A stretch of DNA of 64,000 nt from Antarctobacter sediminis (GCF_019218285.1 NZ_JAHUZG010000003.1:558001-622000), one strand, 5' to 3'; positions 37,734 to 46,427 are shown, counted from the first letter of the stretch. Made by a program: numbers and translations. The notes: a model not told the origin generated them from the sequence alone.

Positions 37734-38546
37734 GTGAAAGATACCGAAGGATACGTCACCGCGGACGGCCGGCAGATCGGCGGCGTGTTGATGGAAATGA
37801 AGAACATCACCCTGAAATTCGGGGGGGTCACGGCGATTTCGGACATCTCCTTCGACATCCACGAAGGTGAGATCCGGGCCATCATCGGGCCGAACGGGGC
37901 CGGGAAGTCCTCGATGCTGAACATCATCTCGGGGTTCTACACCCCGACGATCGGAGAAGTCTGGTACAAGGGCGCGAAACGTCCGCCGATGAAGCCTTAC
38001 GAAGTGGCCCGAATGGGTGTGGCGCGGACGTTCCAGAACATTGCTCTGTTCGAGGGAATGACCGTTCTGGACAATGTCATGACCGGCCGCCTGACACATA
38101 TGAATGCTTCGATTCCGTCGCAGGCCCTGTGGTGGGGCCGGGCGCGCAACGAGGAAATGGAAAACCGCGAGATCGTCGAGAAAGTCATCGACTTCCTCGA
38201 GATCCAGTCGATCCGCAAGACCCCGGTGGGCCGTCTGCCTTATGGTCTGAAAAAGCGGGTGGAACTGGCCCGGGCCTTGGCGGCGGAGCCGTCGATCCTG
38301 CTGCTGGACGAACCAATGGCCGGCATGAACGTCGAGGAAAAAGAGGACATGAGCCGCTTTATTCTTGATGTGAACGACGAGTTCGGCACCACCATTGCGC
38401 TGATCGAACACGACATGGGCGTGGTCATGGACCTGAGCGACCGGGTCGTGGTGATGGATTACGGCAAAAAGATCGGTGACGGCACACCCGACGAGGTGCG
38501 CAACAACCAGGACGTGATCGACGCCTACCTCGGGGTGGCGCATTGA
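37734..38546 (+). CDS. livG: LIV-type ABC transporter ATP-binding protein LivG
   Basis: The 270-residue ATPase has Walker A GPNGAGKSS, an LPYGLKKRVELARA block in place of the usual LSGGQ signature, as in LivG proteins, and Walker B LLLDEPMAG. The start is GTG. A 13-codon reading frame (37,696-37,737) ends over this GTG (GTGA), hinting at translational coupling, though its ribosome site is weak. It would pair with LivF on the LivH/LivM pore. Confidence 0.92.
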   Translation: MKDTEGYVTADGRQIGGVLMEMKNITLKFGGVTAISDISFDIHEGEIRAIIGPNGAGKSSMLNIISGFYTPTIGEVWYKGAKRPPMKPYEVARMGVARTFQNIALFEGMTVLDNVMTGRLTHMNASIPSQALWWGRARNEEMENREIVEKVIDFLEIQSIRKTPVGRLPYGLKKRVELARALAAEPSILLLDEPMAGMNVEEKEDMSRFILDVNDEFGTTIALIEHDMGVVMDLSDRVVVMDYGKKIGDGTPDEVRNNQDVIDAYLGVAH

Positions 38547-38563
38547 GCCATTTCGCGAAACCC

Positions 38564-38623
38564 GTCCCGGGCCTGACCCGGGACCTCCACCTCAACCATG
38601 AGGCCCCGGGGCAAGCCCGGGGC
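38564..38623. repeat. REP-like pair of inverted hairpins between livG and livH
   Basis: GTCCCGGG-CCTGA-CCCGGGAC (38,564-38,584) and GCCCCGGG-GCAAG-CCCGGGGC (38,603-38,623) are perfect eight-base stems and are imperfect inverted copies of one another. Such CCCGGG-rich pairs recur between genes in alphaproteobacteria, as I recall. Here the element may adjust mRNA stability or expression within the operon. Confidence 0.65.
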
Positions 38624-38634
38624 GGGGAGACCTC

Positions 38635-39624
38635 ATGCTGAAAGACATCTTCGTTAACCCCTTCGTGGACATGGCCGAGGCGCCGGACCTGTTCCTGCAA
38701 ACCCTGTGGGAAGGGCTGGTGTCCGGGGTGCTTTACGCGCTGATCGCGCTGGGCTTCGTTCTGATCTTCCGGTCCAGCCGGATCTTCAACTTTGCCCAAG
38801 GCATCATGGTCGTCTTCGCGGCACTGACGCTGGTTGGGCTGTTTACCTTCGGCCAGCCGATCGCGGCCAGCATTGGCCTGCCCTCCTGGGTGGTGGCGTG
38901 GATCGCGGTCATGCTGACTTTGGCCGTCATGTACGTGCTGGCCACCAGCATTGAACGCGTCGTGCTGCGCCCGTTGGTCGGGCAGCCGGACATCATCCTG
39001 TTCATGGCCACCATCGGGGTCAGCCTGTTCCTGATCGGTCTGGGAGAGATCATCTTTGGCGGTGAAAACAAGCAGATGATCACGTCGGATCTGGGCATCC
39101 CCACAGGAGAGACCCTGCTGGAACCCTGGGGCGGTCTGTTGATCCTGCCGCATCTGGACATCACCGTCGTGGTTGTTGGCGGCATTCTCGTTGCGGCGCT
39201 GCTGGCCTTCTTGAACTATACCAAGATGGGCCGCGCCATCCGCGCTTTGGGTGACGACCACCAAGCGGCGCTGTCGGTCGGAATCTCGATCCAGACAGTC
39301 TGGGTGCTGGTCTGGTTCATCGCTGGCATCATCGCGTTGGTCACGGGCATCGCATGGGGCGCACGCGCCGGGGTCAGCTTTGCGCTGGAGGTCATCGCCT
39401 ACAAGGCGCTGCCGGTCCTGATGCTGGGCGGGCTGGAATCGATCACCGGGGCCATCGTCGGCGGCCTGTTGATCGGCGTGCTGGAAAAGCTGTTCGATGG
39501 CTACTGGGGCTACCCGATCCTTGGGGGCAACACCGAAACATGGTTTGCCTTTGTGCTGGCGTTGATCGTGCTGCTGTTCCGCCCGCAAGGCCTGTTCGGG
39601 GAGCGGATCATCGAAAGGGTCTAG
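38635..39624 (+). CDS. livH: LIV-type ABC transporter permease LivH
   Basis: The 329-residue inner-membrane permease has about eight membrane segments. The family opener GLVSGVLYALIALGFVLIFRSS and the cytoplasmic loop TKMGRAIRALGDDHQAALSVGI are typical of LivH. A GGGGAG precedes the ATG at normal spacing. Two small genes separate it from livM, which is not the usual direct LivH-LivM arrangement. Confidence 0.92.
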   Translation: MLKDIFVNPFVDMAEAPDLFLQTLWEGLVSGVLYALIALGFVLIFRSSRIFNFAQGIMVVFAALTLVGLFTFGQPIAASIGLPSWVVAWIAVMLTLAVMYVLATSIERVVLRPLVGQPDIILFMATIGVSLFLIGLGEIIFGGENKQMITSDLGIPTGETLLEPWGGLLILPHLDITVVVVGGILVAALLAFLNYTKMGRAIRALGDDHQAALSVGISIQTVWVLVWFIAGIIALVTGIAWGARAGVSFALEVIAYKALPVLMLGGLESITGAIVGGLLIGVLEKLFDGYWGYPILGGNTETWFAFVLALIVLLFRPQGLFGERIIERV

Positions 39625-39691
39625 GGCGGGGATTTCCCCGCCACACCCGGACCGGCCCGCCCAAGGGCCGCCAAACGAGGAGCCAACTGCC

Positions 39692-39940
39692 ATGTCAAAG
39701 CTGATAGCCATCCTGAACGTGATTGCCTGGGCCGGGTTCTGGGCCTTTGGATACCTTGCCCTGACAGCCGATCCGGCAAAGGGCGGCAGCATGGTAATCG
39801 CGCTGCTTTTGGCGGCGGGTGGCGGCGCAGTCGGCATGTGGGCTTATTTCTGGCTGGTCCGTCACAGCGAGGCGACGGGCTATGCCAAACCGGCGGCCAG
39901 CCGGCCCCGGTTCGATGTCGACGAAGGGCTGGAGCATTGA
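39692..39940 (+). CDS. Small two-helix membrane protein in the LIV cassette
   Basis: The 82-residue product has two membrane helices (IAILNVIAWAGFWAFGYLAL and MVIALLLAAGGGAVGMWAYFWLV) and a hydrophilic tail. CGAGGAG lies upstream of the ATG. It has no recognised family. Its place between the two permease genes suggests an accessory subunit or assembly factor of the importer, which is inference from context. Confidence 0.72.
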   Translation: MSKLIAILNVIAWAGFWAFGYLALTADPAKGGSMVIALLLAAGGGAVGMWAYFWLVRHSEATGYAKPAASRPRFDVDEGLEH

Positions 39941-39941
39941 G

Positions 39942-40226
39942 ATGAACGCGCCGCTTGAAAAGAAACAGACAACTCGCCCGGTGCAGCGGCCCGATCCGGG
40001 CATGGCGGACATTGCGCGCGGCGCCAATGGTCTGGGCGAAATGGAAGACACGGTGCGGGTGACACACGCCATGACCGGCATGATGTCGGCTGGCATGCAC
40101 GGGGCGCTGGCGATCGGGTTGTCCGGCGCGGCGATGACGCTCGGCATGATGGCGCGGCTCACCAGTTTCGGCGCAGGGCTGCGCCGGAACGAAGAGGACA
40201 AGGGCGACGGGGGCGCGGCGGGCTGA
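39942..40226 (+). CDS. Small hydrophobic methionine- and glycine-rich protein in the LIV cassette
   Basis: The 94-residue product starts one base after the previous stop, so the two are probably coupled. The N-terminal half is polar. The second half (about 45-80) is an unusual hydrophobic stretch rich in Met, Gly and Ala (THAMTGMMSAGMHGALAIG, then SGAAMTLGMMA), probably membrane-associated. No family is recognised. Confidence 0.65.
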   Translation: MNAPLEKKQTTRPVQRPDPGMADIARGANGLGEMEDTVRVTHAMTGMMSAGMHGALAIGLSGAAMTLGMMARLTSFGAGLRRNEEDKGDGGAAG

Positions 40227-40274
40227 CGCCGGCCGGGACCTTCGACACAGAGACTTAGAGAATAGGACGACGAG

Positions 40275-41351
40275 ATGCTCTATCGCACGGCGGGACAGTT
40301 CAAGACGACATATGAGGCGGATCAGGCGCTGTTCCCGGTCAAGCAGGATGCCTTCCTGCTGGGGATCATCCTGTTGCTGGTCTGGGTGATCTTTCCCCTG
40401 ACGGCGAGCGAATTCGCCTTTCAAACCCTGCTGATCCCCATCCTGATCTATTCGCTGGCGGCGCTGGGTTTGAACATCCTCACCGGCTATGCCGGGCAGC
40501 TTTCGCTGGGAACCGCCGCCTTCATGGGGGTGGGGGCCTATGCCTGCTACAAGATGATCACCATCATGCCCTGGATGAACCCGATCATCGCGATCCTGCT
40601 GTCGGGTATCTTCAGCGCGGGCGTCGGCGTGGCCTTTGGCATTCCCAGCCTGCGGATCAAGGGCTTTTACCTTGCCATCGCCACGCTGGCGGCACAGTTC
40701 TTCCTTGTCTGGCTGTTCGAAAAATGGGCCTGGCTGTACAACTACAACGCCTCGGGCGCGATCCAGGTGCCGAACCTTGATATTTTTGGCATCTATGTCT
40801 CGGGTCCGCAGGCATCGTCGATCATCCAGTACTACGTGGTTCTGTTCATCGTCTGCCTGCTGACATGGCTGTGCATCAACCTGACGCGCGGCAACCTTGG
40901 CCGGACGTGGAAAGCGACGCGCGACATGGACATCGCGGCGGAACTGATCGGCATCAACCTGATGCGGTCAAAGCTGACGGCTTTTGCGATCTCGTCCTAC
41001 ATCGTGGGCGTGGCCGGGGCGCTGTTCGTCTTTATGTGGCGCGGCGCGGCAGAGCCGAATCTTTTCGACATTCCGCTGTCGTTCCGCATCCTGTTCATTG
41101 CGATCATCGGCGGGCTTGGGTCGATCCTTGGCAACTATCTGGGCGCGATCCTGATCGTCGGGCTGCCGGTTGTGCTGAACCTACTGCCCGAGGTGCTGGG
41201 CATCCCGCTGTCTTCGTCGATGGTGGAACATCTGAACATCATGATCGTCGGTTCGCTGATCGTCTTTTTCCTGATCGTCGAACCGCACGGGCTGGCTCAA
41301 CTGTGGCGCCTGCTGCGTGAGAAACTGATCCTCTGGCCGTTCCCCTACTAA
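40275..41351 (+). CDS. livM: LIV-type ABC transporter permease LivM
   Basis: The 358-residue permease has nine to ten membrane segments. The block YSLAALGLNILTGYAGQLSLGTAAFMGVGAYA and the coupling loop RTWKATRDMDIAAELIGINLMRSKLTAFAISS are diagnostic of LivM. It has an extended loop of about 30 residues (WLFEKWAWLYNYNASGAIQVPNL) on the outer face. It completes the heterodimeric pore with LivH. Confidence 0.92.
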   Translation: MLYRTAGQFKTTYEADQALFPVKQDAFLLGIILLLVWVIFPLTASEFAFQTLLIPILIYSLAALGLNILTGYAGQLSLGTAAFMGVGAYACYKMITIMPWMNPIIAILLSGIFSAGVGVAFGIPSLRIKGFYLAIATLAAQFFLVWLFEKWAWLYNYNASGAIQVPNLDIFGIYVSGPQASSIIQYYVVLFIVCLLTWLCINLTRGNLGRTWKATRDMDIAAELIGINLMRSKLTAFAISSYIVGVAGALFVFMWRGAAEPNLFDIPLSFRILFIAIIGGLGSILGNYLGAILIVGLPVVLNLLPEVLGIPLSSSMVEHLNIMIVGSLIVFFLIVEPHGLAQLWRLLREKLILWPFPY

Positions 41352-41437
41352 GCCGGGCGGCCTGCGGCGGGCGGAGGAGGCCCGCCGGGGACAAAAGACA
41401 AGTGATACGAAGTGAGACATTCCAAGGGAGGAAAGAC

Positions 41438-42730
41438 ATGAAACACTTCACCAAACTGGCCCTGGCAGGTGCGTTGGCCGCACTGACCTCGGGCGCGGTG
41501 CAGGCACAGGAGCTGTACACTCCGAACCTCGCCTACCGGACCGGTCCTTTTGCTGCCACCGGCATTCCGCTGATGAACGGTCAGGCCGACTATCTGGCGA
41601 TGCTGAACGCCCGTGATGGCGGCATCGGCGGCATCATGATCAACGCCGAGGAATGCGAAACCGGCTATTCCACCGAAAAAGGCGTGGAATGCTATGAAAA
41701 GACCAAGAGCAAGGCCATCGTGACCCAGCCGTGGTCGACCGGCATCACCTTGCAGGTTCTGCCGAAAACCAACGTGGACAATATCCCGATCCTCGCGCCG
41801 GGCTATGGTTTCAGCCCGATGATGGACGGCAAGACCTTCCAGTGGGCCTATAACACCCCGGGCGGCTATTGGGATGCTGCCGACATGATCATCCAGTTCA
41901 TCGAAGAACAGGGCGATCTGAAGGGTAAAAAGGTCGCTTTCCTGCACCTGGATCACCCCTTTGGCAAGGAACCCCTGCCGGTTCTCGAAGCGGCGGCCGA
42001 AGCCAAGGGCTTTGAGCTGAACCCGATCCCGGTCGGCCTGAAGGAAATGCAGAACCAGTCCGCCCAGTGGCTGCAAATCCGCCGGATGCGTCCTGACTAC
42101 GTGATCATGTGGGGCTGGGGCGCGATGAACGCGGGGGCCATCACCGAAGCGGTCAAGACCAAGTTCCCGATGGAAAACTTCCTGGGTGTCTGGTGGTCGG
42201 GCCACGACGCTGACCTTGCCATCGTCGGTGAGGCGGGCAAGGGCTACAAGTCGATCAGCTGGTCCTACCCGAACATGGATGCGCCGGTCATGGCCGACAT
42301 CCAGAAATATGTCATCGACGAGGGTAAGTCCAAGACGGACGACACCGAGATGAAAGGCGTGTTCTACTCGCGCGGGATCATCATCTCGGCCATCCTTGCC
42401 GAAGGTATCCGCGTGGCGCAGGCCGAATACGGTACGCCGGAAATCAACGCCGAACAGCTGCGTTGGGGCCTCGAAAACCTCGACATGAACGAAGCGCGCC
42501 TCGAAGAGCTGGGCCTGACCGGCATGGTGCCGCCGTTTTCGACCTCCTGTGACAACCACACCGGTCACGCCGGTGGCTGGATGCTGGAATGGGACGGCGA
42601 GAAGTTCGTCAAGGTGTCGGACCTGCTGACGCCGAACACCGATGGCTACAAGGCCCTGGCTGCGGAAAAGGCGAAGGAATACGCCGACGCCAACGCACCC
42701 TGGCCGGTCAACGAAAGCTGTGGCGGCTAA
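41438..42730 (+). CDS. livK: LIV-type ABC transporter substrate-binding protein
   Basis: The 430-residue periplasmic protein has a signal peptide cut after VQAQ (near residue 24), preceded by a GGGAGG ribosome site. It is a type I periplasmic binding fold, with GPFAATGIPLMNGQADYLAMLN near the N-terminus. It is longer than the roughly 345-residue amino-acid-binding LivJ/LivK and retains few of their ligand contacts. Three cysteines (two near residue 75-85, others at the C-terminus) may form disulfides. A non-amino-acid ligand is likely, given the flanking CoA ligases. Confidence 0.88.
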   Translation: MKHFTKLALAGALAALTSGAVQAQELYTPNLAYRTGPFAATGIPLMNGQADYLAMLNARDGGIGGIMINAEECETGYSTEKGVECYEKTKSKAIVTQPWSTGITLQVLPKTNVDNIPILAPGYGFSPMMDGKTFQWAYNTPGGYWDAADMIIQFIEEQGDLKGKKVAFLHLDHPFGKEPLPVLEAAAEAKGFELNPIPVGLKEMQNQSAQWLQIRRMRPDYVIMWGWGAMNAGAITEAVKTKFPMENFLGVWWSGHDADLAIVGEAGKGYKSISWSYPNMDAPVMADIQKYVIDEGKSKTDDTEMKGVFYSRGIIISAILAEGIRVAQAEYGTPEINAEQLRWGLENLDMNEARLEELGLTGMVPPFSTSCDNHTGHAGGWMLEWDGEKFVKVSDLLTPNTDGYKALAAEKAKEYADANAPWPVNESCGG

Positions 42731-42841
42731 GCTGACCCTTCCCCCCGGCGGCGCTGTCGTCGCCGGGGATCTTTAAGCAATCTTCGCAGGAAAAGCGGCA
42801 GGGGCGGCAAAGACGCGTCCCGCTATGCAAGGAAACAGACA

Positions 42842-43666
42842 ATGCTGGATGCAGGCCGGACGGGCGATACGCTGCTTGAGGTCAACAATATCGAGGTGAT
42901 CTACAACCACGTGATCCTCGTGCTGAAGGGCGTGAGCCTGACGGTGAAACAGGGCGGGATCACCGCGCTTCTTGGCGGCAACGGCGCGGGCAAGACCACG
43001 ACGCTGAAGGCGATTTCGAACCTTCTGCATTCCGAACGCGGCGAGGTGACGAAAGGGTCGATCATCTACAAGGGTGAACGGGTGCAGGATCTGGATCCGG
43101 CGGCTCTGGTCAAACGCGGCGTGATCCAGGTGATGGAAGGCCGTCATTGCTTTGAACACCTGACCGTCGAGGAAAACCTGCTGACCGGCGCCTATACGCG
43201 CAAGGACGGCAAGGGCGCGGTCGAAGCGGACCTTCAGATGGTCTATGACTATTTCCCGCGCCTCAAGGAACGGCGCAAAAGCCAGGCGGGCTATACTTCG
43301 GGGGGCGAACAGCAGATGTGCGCCATCGGCCGCGCCTTGATGAGCCGCCCCGAGACGATCCTTCTGGACGAACCCAGCATGGGGCTTGCGCCGCAGTTGG
43401 TGGAACAGATCTTTGAAATCGTGAAATCGGTGAACGAGCAGGAAGGTGTTTCCTTCCTTCTGGCCGAGCAGAACACCAACGTCGCGCTGAAATACGCGCA
43501 TTCCGGGTACATTCTGGAAAATGGCCGCGTCGTGATGGATGGCCCCGCCGCCGAACTGCGCGAGAACCCCGACGTCAAGGAGTTCTACCTTGGTATGTCC
43601 GACGAAGGGCGCAAGTCCTTCCGCGACGTGCGGTCCTATCGTCGCCGCAAGCGTTGGCTGGCCTGA
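42842..43666 (+). CDS. livF: LIV-type ABC transporter ATP-binding protein LivF
   Basis: The 274-residue ATPase has Walker A GGNGAGKTT, signature TSGGEQQMCAIGRALM and Walker B ILLDEPSMGLAP, as in LivF. The C-terminal extension of about 25 residues (SDEGRKSFRDVRSYRRRKRWLA) is highly basic and longer than usual. It is the last core transporter gene; the cupin gene follows after 62 bases. Confidence 0.92.
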   Translation: MLDAGRTGDTLLEVNNIEVIYNHVILVLKGVSLTVKQGGITALLGGNGAGKTTTLKAISNLLHSERGEVTKGSIIYKGERVQDLDPAALVKRGVIQVMEGRHCFEHLTVEENLLTGAYTRKDGKGAVEADLQMVYDYFPRLKERRKSQAGYTSGGEQQMCAIGRALMSRPETILLDEPSMGLAPQLVEQIFEIVKSVNEQEGVSFLLAEQNTNVALKYAHSGYILENGRVVMDGPAAELRENPDVKEFYLGMSDEGRKSFRDVRSYRRRKRWLA

Positions 43667-43728
43667 GCTGCCACAGCCGCGATCTGTCCGCCGGGCACCC
43701 TGTCCGGCCTTATCGAAGGAGTGATGCC

Positions 43729-44112
43729 GTGATCCGTCTTGCCCTTGCCAGCGTGGCCTTTCTGGCCGCGGCCCCTTTGCATGCCAGCGATCTGGTCCTG
43801 CATGAGATCCTCTCCGAGCAGCCCTTGTCGGACGCGGAAAACATGAAGGTGGTGATCAGCCGCGTAACGCTCAAGCCCGGCGGAACGATCGAACGCATGG
43901 CGCATCCCGGTGACATGCACGCCGTGATCCTGACGGGCGGCACCGTGGAACTGGGGGATGGCGAACAACGCATCCTTGATGACGGCACAGTGGTCTTTCG
44001 GTCGGCGGGCGTGGCCTATGGTCCGGCGCGCAACATTGGCAGCGGCGATATCGAGATCCTCGTAACCCATGTGGTCAACGTGCTGGAACCCTTTTCCTGG
44101 CCGGTCGAGTGA
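43729..44112 (+). CDS. Exported cupin-like protein
   Basis: The 127-residue product has a signal peptide (LALASVAFLAAAPLHA). A small cupin barrel follows, with HPGDMHAVILTGGTVELGDGEQRIL then a second strand pair. Only some metal-ligand histidines are visible (HPGDMH), so metal binding is uncertain. The start is GTG with AAGGAG seven bases upstream. It may bind or process the substrate of the importer upstream, but this is inferred from position only. Confidence 0.75.
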   Translation: MIRLALASVAFLAAAPLHASDLVLHEILSEQPLSDAENMKVVISRVTLKPGGTIERMAHPGDMHAVILTGGTVELGDGEQRILDDGTVVFRSAGVAYGPARNIGSGDIEILVTHVVNVLEPFSWPVE

Positions 44113-44199
44113 GCCGATGAACCTTGCCTCTGTCACCGTTGGCCGTTGCGCCGACCCTCGCCCCTTGGTGGCGCGGCGCCTGTCCGGTGGCGGCGGGCG

Positions 44200-45057
44200 T
44201 CATCTGGCGGGGGCATTCACCTCGGTTCTGCGGGTGGGGCGATAGTCGTGACCTGCCCGCAATTCCTCGATCCGGATCAACGCTTCGTCGCGTGTGTTGC
44301 GGATGTTGGGACGGAAGTCCTGGCTTTCGGCGCGCAGGCGAATGTCCGCCTCGGTTTCCGACCCGGGCGCATAGCGGACCGATCCCAGAGAATGTTCGAG
44401 GTTCAGCTTTTTGCCTCGGTGCGCGTATTGCACCCAAGCTGCGGGCAGGATCTGCGTACCCTCATAATTGATGAGAAAAAACCACCGGTGCCCGCCGCTG
44501 TCGGCAATGCGCCGTTCGATGTGATCGTAGAAATCATTGACATCGCGCGAGTGGTGAAAGGTGAACCACGAGAAATCGACCTCCATGATCTGCTGATCCG
44601 CGTCAAAGGAAAGACGGTTGAAAAAGTCGCTTTCGACATAGTTCGGATCATGCTGGACCTTGCGCCGCCGTTGCGACGGCATCTGGCCGATCCGCACAAG
44701 CGCGTCAGCACGATTGGTGAAAAGATTGGGGTCAAAGGCCTCGGTCCGGGCGTGACGCTCGATCTGGGCGACGGTTTCCGGCGAGGCATCAAATCGGACC
44801 GATCCCATGGAATGCGCAAGGTTCAACGCCTTGCCGCGGCGGGCGTAGGCGACCCAGGCGCTGCTGTCGATGCGGGTGCCGTTAAGATTGACGAGGAAGA
44901 ACCACAGTTCCTCACCTGTCTGGGCGATGCGCTCTTCGATGCGGTCGTAGAACCGGTTGACGGTGGCCGAACTGTCAAAGGTGAAGTCCGAGAAATCGGC
45001 CTCCATCAACTGGCGTTCGTCATCGAACCGGATCCGGCTGTCGAAGTCATGCGGCAT
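44200..45057 (-). CDS. Protein of two tandem copies of an unknown domain
   Basis: The 285-residue soluble protein is an internal duplication: residues 6-123 and 146-263 align without gaps at offset 140. Positions 8-89 share 49 of 82 residues with 148-229 (my count). Shared anchors are MEaDFS, FYDrIE, WFFLvN, AWV-YA-RGK and LNL-HSxGSVR. Each unit looks like an alternating helix/strand domain of about 118 residues, perhaps STAS-like, which is a guess. There is no signal peptide. It is antisense to its neighbours, between the importer/cupin genes and the PaaK-like gene. Confidence 0.7.
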   Translation of the reverse strand: MPHDFDSRIRFDDERQLMEADFSDFTFDSSATVNRFYDRIEERIAQTGEELWFFLVNLNGTRIDSSAWVAYARRGKALNLAHSMGSVRFDASPETVAQIERHARTEAFDPNLFTNRADALVRIGQMPSQRRRKVQHDPNYVESDFFNRLSFDADQQIMEVDFSWFTFHHSRDVNDFYDHIERRIADSGGHRWFFLINYEGTQILPAAWVQYAHRGKKLNLEHSLGSVRYAPGSETEADIRLRAESQDFRPNIRNTRDEALIRIEELRAGHDYRPTRRTEVNAPAR

Positions 45058-45254
45058 CGCGGGGCCTCCTCTCCCTCGGGTTTCGGGCAGTTTATGGGCC
45101 GCTTTGGCGGTCCACCTTGTTTCAGATCAACGTCTTTGACGTTGCGGAAGGTCAGGGCGGCGGGTCACCGCCGAACCGCCGTCTCGCGGCGCGGGACAGG
45201 CAAGGCCGGGGGCAACAGATCCTCCGGCGCACAGGATTTTCGAAGGAGAGCGTG

Positions 45255-46427
45255 ATGAGCACCTATTTCGACGAGCTGGAGACGCGCTCGCGCGATGCGC
45301 GGGAGGCGGCGCAACTGGAGGCGTTGAACGTCCAGCTGGCGCGCAATGGAATGGAGGCGCTGGAAAGCCTTGCAGACCTCGCGGCGCTGCCGGTGCTGCG
45401 CAAGTCCGACCTTGTGGCCAGGCAGGCGGAACAGCCGCCCTTTGGCGGTCTGCCGGTCAGCAATCTGGCGCATGTGTTCCAAAGCCCCGGGCCGATTTAT
45501 GAACCGGGCGGCATCAGCCATGACTGGTGGCGCATGGGGCGGTTCCTGAATGCCTGTGGCATTGGCCGTGGTGACATCGTGCAAAACTGTTTTGGCTATC
45601 ACCTGACGCCCGCCGGAATGATCTTTGAAAGCGGCGCACGGGCCGTGGGGGCGGCCGTGCTGCCAGCGGGCACCGGTCAGACCGAGCTTCAGGCGCGGGC
45701 GGCGCATGACATTGGCGTCACGGCTTATGCGGGCACGCCTGATTATCTGAAGGTGATCCTTGAAAAGGCCGACGCCATGGGGCTGGAACTCAAGATCACT
45801 CGGGCCGGAGTCGGCGGCGGGGCATTGTTCCCCTCTTTGCGACAGTATTATGCCGACCGCGGCATTCAGTGCCTTCAGTGTTATGCGACCGCGGATCTTG
45901 GTAACATTGCCTACGAAAGCCCGGCACAAGAGGGGATGATCCTTGATGAGCATGTGATCGTCGAAATCGTCACTCCGGGCACCGGCGATCCCGTGGCCGA
46001 GGGCGAGGTCGGAGAGGTTGTCGTGACCACGCTGAACCCTGACTATCCGCTGATCCGGTTTGCCACCGGCGATCTGAGCGCGGTTCTGCCCGGGGAAAGC
46101 CCCTGTGGCCGCACCAACATGCGCATCAAGGGCTGGATGGGTCGCGCGGACCAGACAACCAAGATCAAAGGCATGTTCGTCCGCCCTGAACAGGTCGCGC
46201 AACTGGTGGCGAAACACGCTGAAATCGCGCGCGCCCGCGTGGTGGCCAGCCGCGAAGGCGAGATGGACGTGATGACCGTGCGGATCGAAACCGAGGCCGG
46301 CGATGCCTCGGCCTATGAGGGCAGCGTGGCCGAGGTGCTGAAACTCAAGGGCAAGGTCGAACTGGTCGCGCCCGGCGCCTTGCCGCGCGACGGTCTGGTG
46401 ATCGAGGATCAGCGCAGCTACGACTGA
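45255..46427 (+). CDS. PaaK-like adenylate-forming protein with altered phosphate-binding loop
   Basis: The 390-residue protein belongs to the phenylacetate-CoA ligase group: GQTELQ block, YATADLGNIAYE at the A5 position and the hinge region GRADQTTKIKGMFVRPEQV. However, the phosphate-binding loop (normally SSGTTGKP) reads FQSPGPIYEPGG at 75-86, and the C-terminal catalytic lysine position near PRDGLVIEDQR appears to lack lysine. It may bind acyl-AMP or CoA esters without adenylation, or use a variant chemistry. AAGGAGAG precedes the ATG by six bases; the longer frame to 45,117 is not supported. Confidence 0.83.
   Translation: MSTYFDELETRSRDAREAAQLEALNVQLARNGMEALESLADLAALPVLRKSDLVARQAEQPPFGGLPVSNLAHVFQSPGPIYEPGGISHDWWRMGRFLNACGIGRGDIVQNCFGYHLTPAGMIFESGARAVGAAVLPAGTGQTELQARAAHDIGVTAYAGTPDYLKVILEKADAMGLELKITRAGVGGGALFPSLRQYYADRGIQCLQCYATADLGNIAYESPAQEGMILDEHVIVEIVTPGTGDPVAEGEVGEVVVTTLNPDYPLIRFATGDLSAVLPGESPCGRTNMRIKGWMGRADQTTKIKGMFVRPEQVAQLVAKHAEIARARVVASREGEMDVMTVRIETEAGDASAYEGSVAEVLKLKGKVELVAPGALPRDGLVIEDQRSYD

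Noticed and set aside
35231-37927. 898-residue minus-strand frame opposite the acyl-CoA ligase
   Set aside because: It is an antisense artefact of a high-GC gene; the plus-strand ligase has all family motifs and a ribosome site.
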